From Ancylomarina euxina (GTDB taxonomy: Bacteria; Bacteroidota; Bacteroidia; Bacteroidales; Marinifilaceae), in contig NZ_QQWG01000001.1 in assembly GCF_003863355.1 (NCBI RefSeq), positions 310,001 through 374,000 on the forward strand: DNA of 64,000 nucleotides, written 5' to 3'. The translations under genes were made by a program, and so were the position numbers. This document shows, piece by piece, positions 62,640-64,000 of the stretch; the first letter of the stretch is position 1, and each line of letters opens with the position of its first letter. Under the pieces are notes generated by a model. That model was not told the DNA's origin. It did no database searches and saw nothing but the letters and a program-made list of their open reading frames with translations.

Positions 62640-63659
62640 TTATTGTTTTTTAGGACGTTTCGATTTGTCGAAGAAGAAATTGTCGAATACGATACGTTCT
62701 TCTTTCTTAAGTAACAGAATTAGGATTGTACTTTTTAGAAAGCCATATCCATAGCTAAAGAGTTGAATAAAACTGGCTAAAATGGCTAGTAAGGAAATGG
62801 ATAAACTCTTTGTTTTAATCAATGATTCCATAAACAGAATGATTGCTATAAGAGCTAAAGGACTTAAGAATATTGGATTAATAGCAATAGAGAGCACTAT
62901 CAATAATAAACTAAATAGTAGAAATAGTGTTGGGAAAGTGTAGGTCAATTTAAACTTATCAGGATACCATTTAATCAACACCGGACGCATTACTCCAAAC
63001 TTATAGACTTGTTTTATGAATTTTGAGAAATCAATTCTCCTTTTATGAAAAACATAGGCATCTTCAATCAATCCCACTCGGAATCCGGCATTCATTATAC
63101 GATAACTCAAATCAGGATCCTCGCCAGGGGTTACATCGGTATAGCCACCTACTTTTTTATAAACGGCTTGGCTAATCCCCATATTAAAACTACGAGGTTG
63201 GTATTGATCGAGTTTATTCTTTTTACCTCTTACCCCACCAGTTGTAATGATTGAGGTCATAGCATAGTTTATGGCTTTTTGAACCTTACTGAAGGATTCA
63301 TGAGCACTATCTGGTCCTCCAAAAGCATCGAGAGGAGTTTGGGCTAAATGTTTTTCTACCTCTTCGAAATACTGAGGCGGTATAATACAATCGGAATCGA
63401 AGAAAATTAAATAGTCTCCTGTGGCCATGCTCATACCCACATTACGACTATCTCCAGGACCTGAATTTGCTTTGAAATGATATTTAATATCAAGATTATT
63501 GGCATAATTCTTAATAATAGTAGAACAATCTTCCGAAGAACCATCTTCAATTATAATGATATCGAAATTCTTAAAAGACTGTTTGGCTAAACTTTCTAAT
63601 AATTCTTCAGCTTCATTAGGTCTGTTATAAATGGGAACAATGACTGAATATTTGGGCAT
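62640..63659 (-). CDS. Family 2 glycosyltransferase with C-terminal membrane helices
   Basis: A 339-aa GT-A enzyme. YSVIVPIYNRPNEAEELLESLAKQSFKNFDIIIIEDGSSED is the nucleotide-sugar domain start; FFDSDCIIP holds the DxD-type metal motif; GEDPDLSYRIMNAGFRVG is the acceptor-side ED motif. Residues about 235-320 are two or three membrane helices. It probably adds a sugar to a lipid or surface glycan. It is on its own, with no transport or polymerase gene next to it. Confidence 0.9.
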   Translation of the reverse strand: MPKYSVIVPIYNRPNEAEELLESLAKQSFKNFDIIIIEDGSSEDCSTIIKNYANNLDIKYHFKANSGPGDSRNVGMSMATGDYLIFFDSDCIIPPQYFEEVEKHLAQTPLDAFGGPDSAHESFSKVQKAINYAMTSIITTGGVRGKKNKLDQYQPRSFNMGISQAVYKKVGGYTDVTPGEDPDLSYRIMNAGFRVGLIEDAYVFHKRRIDFSKFIKQVYKFGVMRPVLIKWYPDKFKLTYTFPTLFLLFSLLLIVLSIAINPIFLSPLALIAIILFMESLIKTKSLSISLLAILASFIQLFSYGYGFLKSTILILLLKKEERIVFDNFFFDKSKRPKKQ

Positions 63660-63816
63660 GCTAATTCGATTATAGTGTTGAAATATGGAGGATTTCTAGT
63701 GTATTTCCCTCATTATTATATTTTCAACCCAAACTTAGCAAATATGAAGGGTTTTATTGGGGTTGATTGCATTAAAAAATAGAAACTCTTCTGGCTAATG
63801 TCCATTGCTTTATTCA

Positions 63817-63847
63817 TTTGCTTCCATTTATTTAATAAGTATCTTTG
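63817..63847 (+). promoter_or_regulatory. Consensus Bacteroidota promoter for the DEAD-box helicase gene
   Basis: TTTG (63817-63820), 19 bp, TATCTTTG (63840-63847): both elements and the spacing fit the TTTG-N19-21-TAnnTTTG consensus exactly. Confidence 0.75.
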
Positions 63848-63872
63848 TGCCCAAACTAAATAAATATCTGTT

Positions 63873-64000
63873 TTGGAGAATTTTAAAGAACTTGGAGTAA
63901 GAAAAGACTTTCTTAAGGGGTTGGACGATATGAATATTGTGAAGCCTACCGAAATACAAAGTAGAGTAATTCCAATATTACTAAGTGGAGATGCTGATCT
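63873..64000 (+). CDS. DEAD-box RNA helicase, 3' partial
   Basis: A frame starting at TTG (63873) and open to the right edge reads ENFKELGVRKDFLKGLDDM then NIVKPTEIQSRVIPILLSGD, which is the Q motif and lead-in to the Walker A of a DEAD-box RNA helicase. A stop codon lies four codons before the TTG, and the only other start in view is an ATG near 63930, inside the conserved part, so the TTG is favoured. The rest lies outside the window, so the subtype cannot be given. The promoter just upstream is of consensus quality. Confidence 0.8.
   Translation, partial: MENFKELGVRKDFLKGLDDMNIVKPTEIQSRVIPILLSGDAD

Overview
The window is a low-GC stretch of a Bacteroidota chromosome, most likely class Bacteroidia; a marine or anaerobic Marinilabiliales-type organism is my guess but cannot be proven here. 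Reasons: TAnnTTTG-type promoter elements before many genes, few Shine-Dalgarno sites, the DUF3098, DUF3667, DUF4252, DUF6427 and YfhO families, atpD-atpC separated from the other ATP synthase genes, and the order ftsX-DUF3098-uppP-truB-queA. About 58 protein genes were found. No rRNA, tRNA, CRISPR array or intact insertion sequence was seen. Both edges cut a gene: a YfhO-family protein on the left and a DEAD-box helicase on the right.

Region 1 (1-9672) is the most unusual part, a surface-polymer locus. It encodes a YfhO-like membrane protein, two CDP-glycerol glycerophosphotransferase-family enzymes, a TagD-type glycerol-3-phosphate cytidylyltransferase, a fused nucleotidyltransferase/PLP enzyme translationally coupled to an octopine/nopaline-dehydrogenase-family protein, and a convergent Wzx-type flippase. 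This resembles a teichoic-acid toolkit in a Gram-negative lineage. The fusion plus the opine enzyme suggests that a CDP-activated amino-alcohol, possibly condensed with a keto acid, is a second building block. A 368-bp gap in the middle carries a gene-tail remnant.

Region 2 (9919-18508) is housekeeping: division (ftsX), undecaprenyl-phosphate recycling (uppP), tRNA modification (truB, queA), a polyprenyl diphosphate synthase, ATP synthase beta and epsilon, and a dihydroorotate-dehydrogenase-like enzyme. Two of the translation-start regions here carry short tandem repeats. Region 3 (18684-33421) mixes envelope and stress functions: cardiolipin synthase, prmC-recX, two LPP20-like proteins, a YidE/AspT-type transporter, peptidase E, an orphan TPR histidine kinase, an ECF sigma/anti-sigma/outer-membrane-protein unit, and an e(P4)-type lipoprotein phosphatase.

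Region 4 (33502-52609) holds an ALDH7-type dehydrogenase, an MMPL/RND exporter, a Na/Pi cotransporter with a possible Pho-box-like repeat, trpS, tyrS, a PadR-PspC envelope-stress cluster (45336-48134), purD and dgt. Region 5 (53082-59101) is a MacB-type tripartite efflux operon (ATPase, two permeases, adaptor, TolC). Its long leader has a sigma-54-like -24/-12 element and upstream direct repeats. Region 6 (59314-64000) has tsaB, a DUF3108 gene, efp, a TIGR01777 epimerase, a family 2 glycosyltransferase and the start of a DEAD-box helicase gene.

All family assignments come from reading motifs and recognising proteins. No database search was run.
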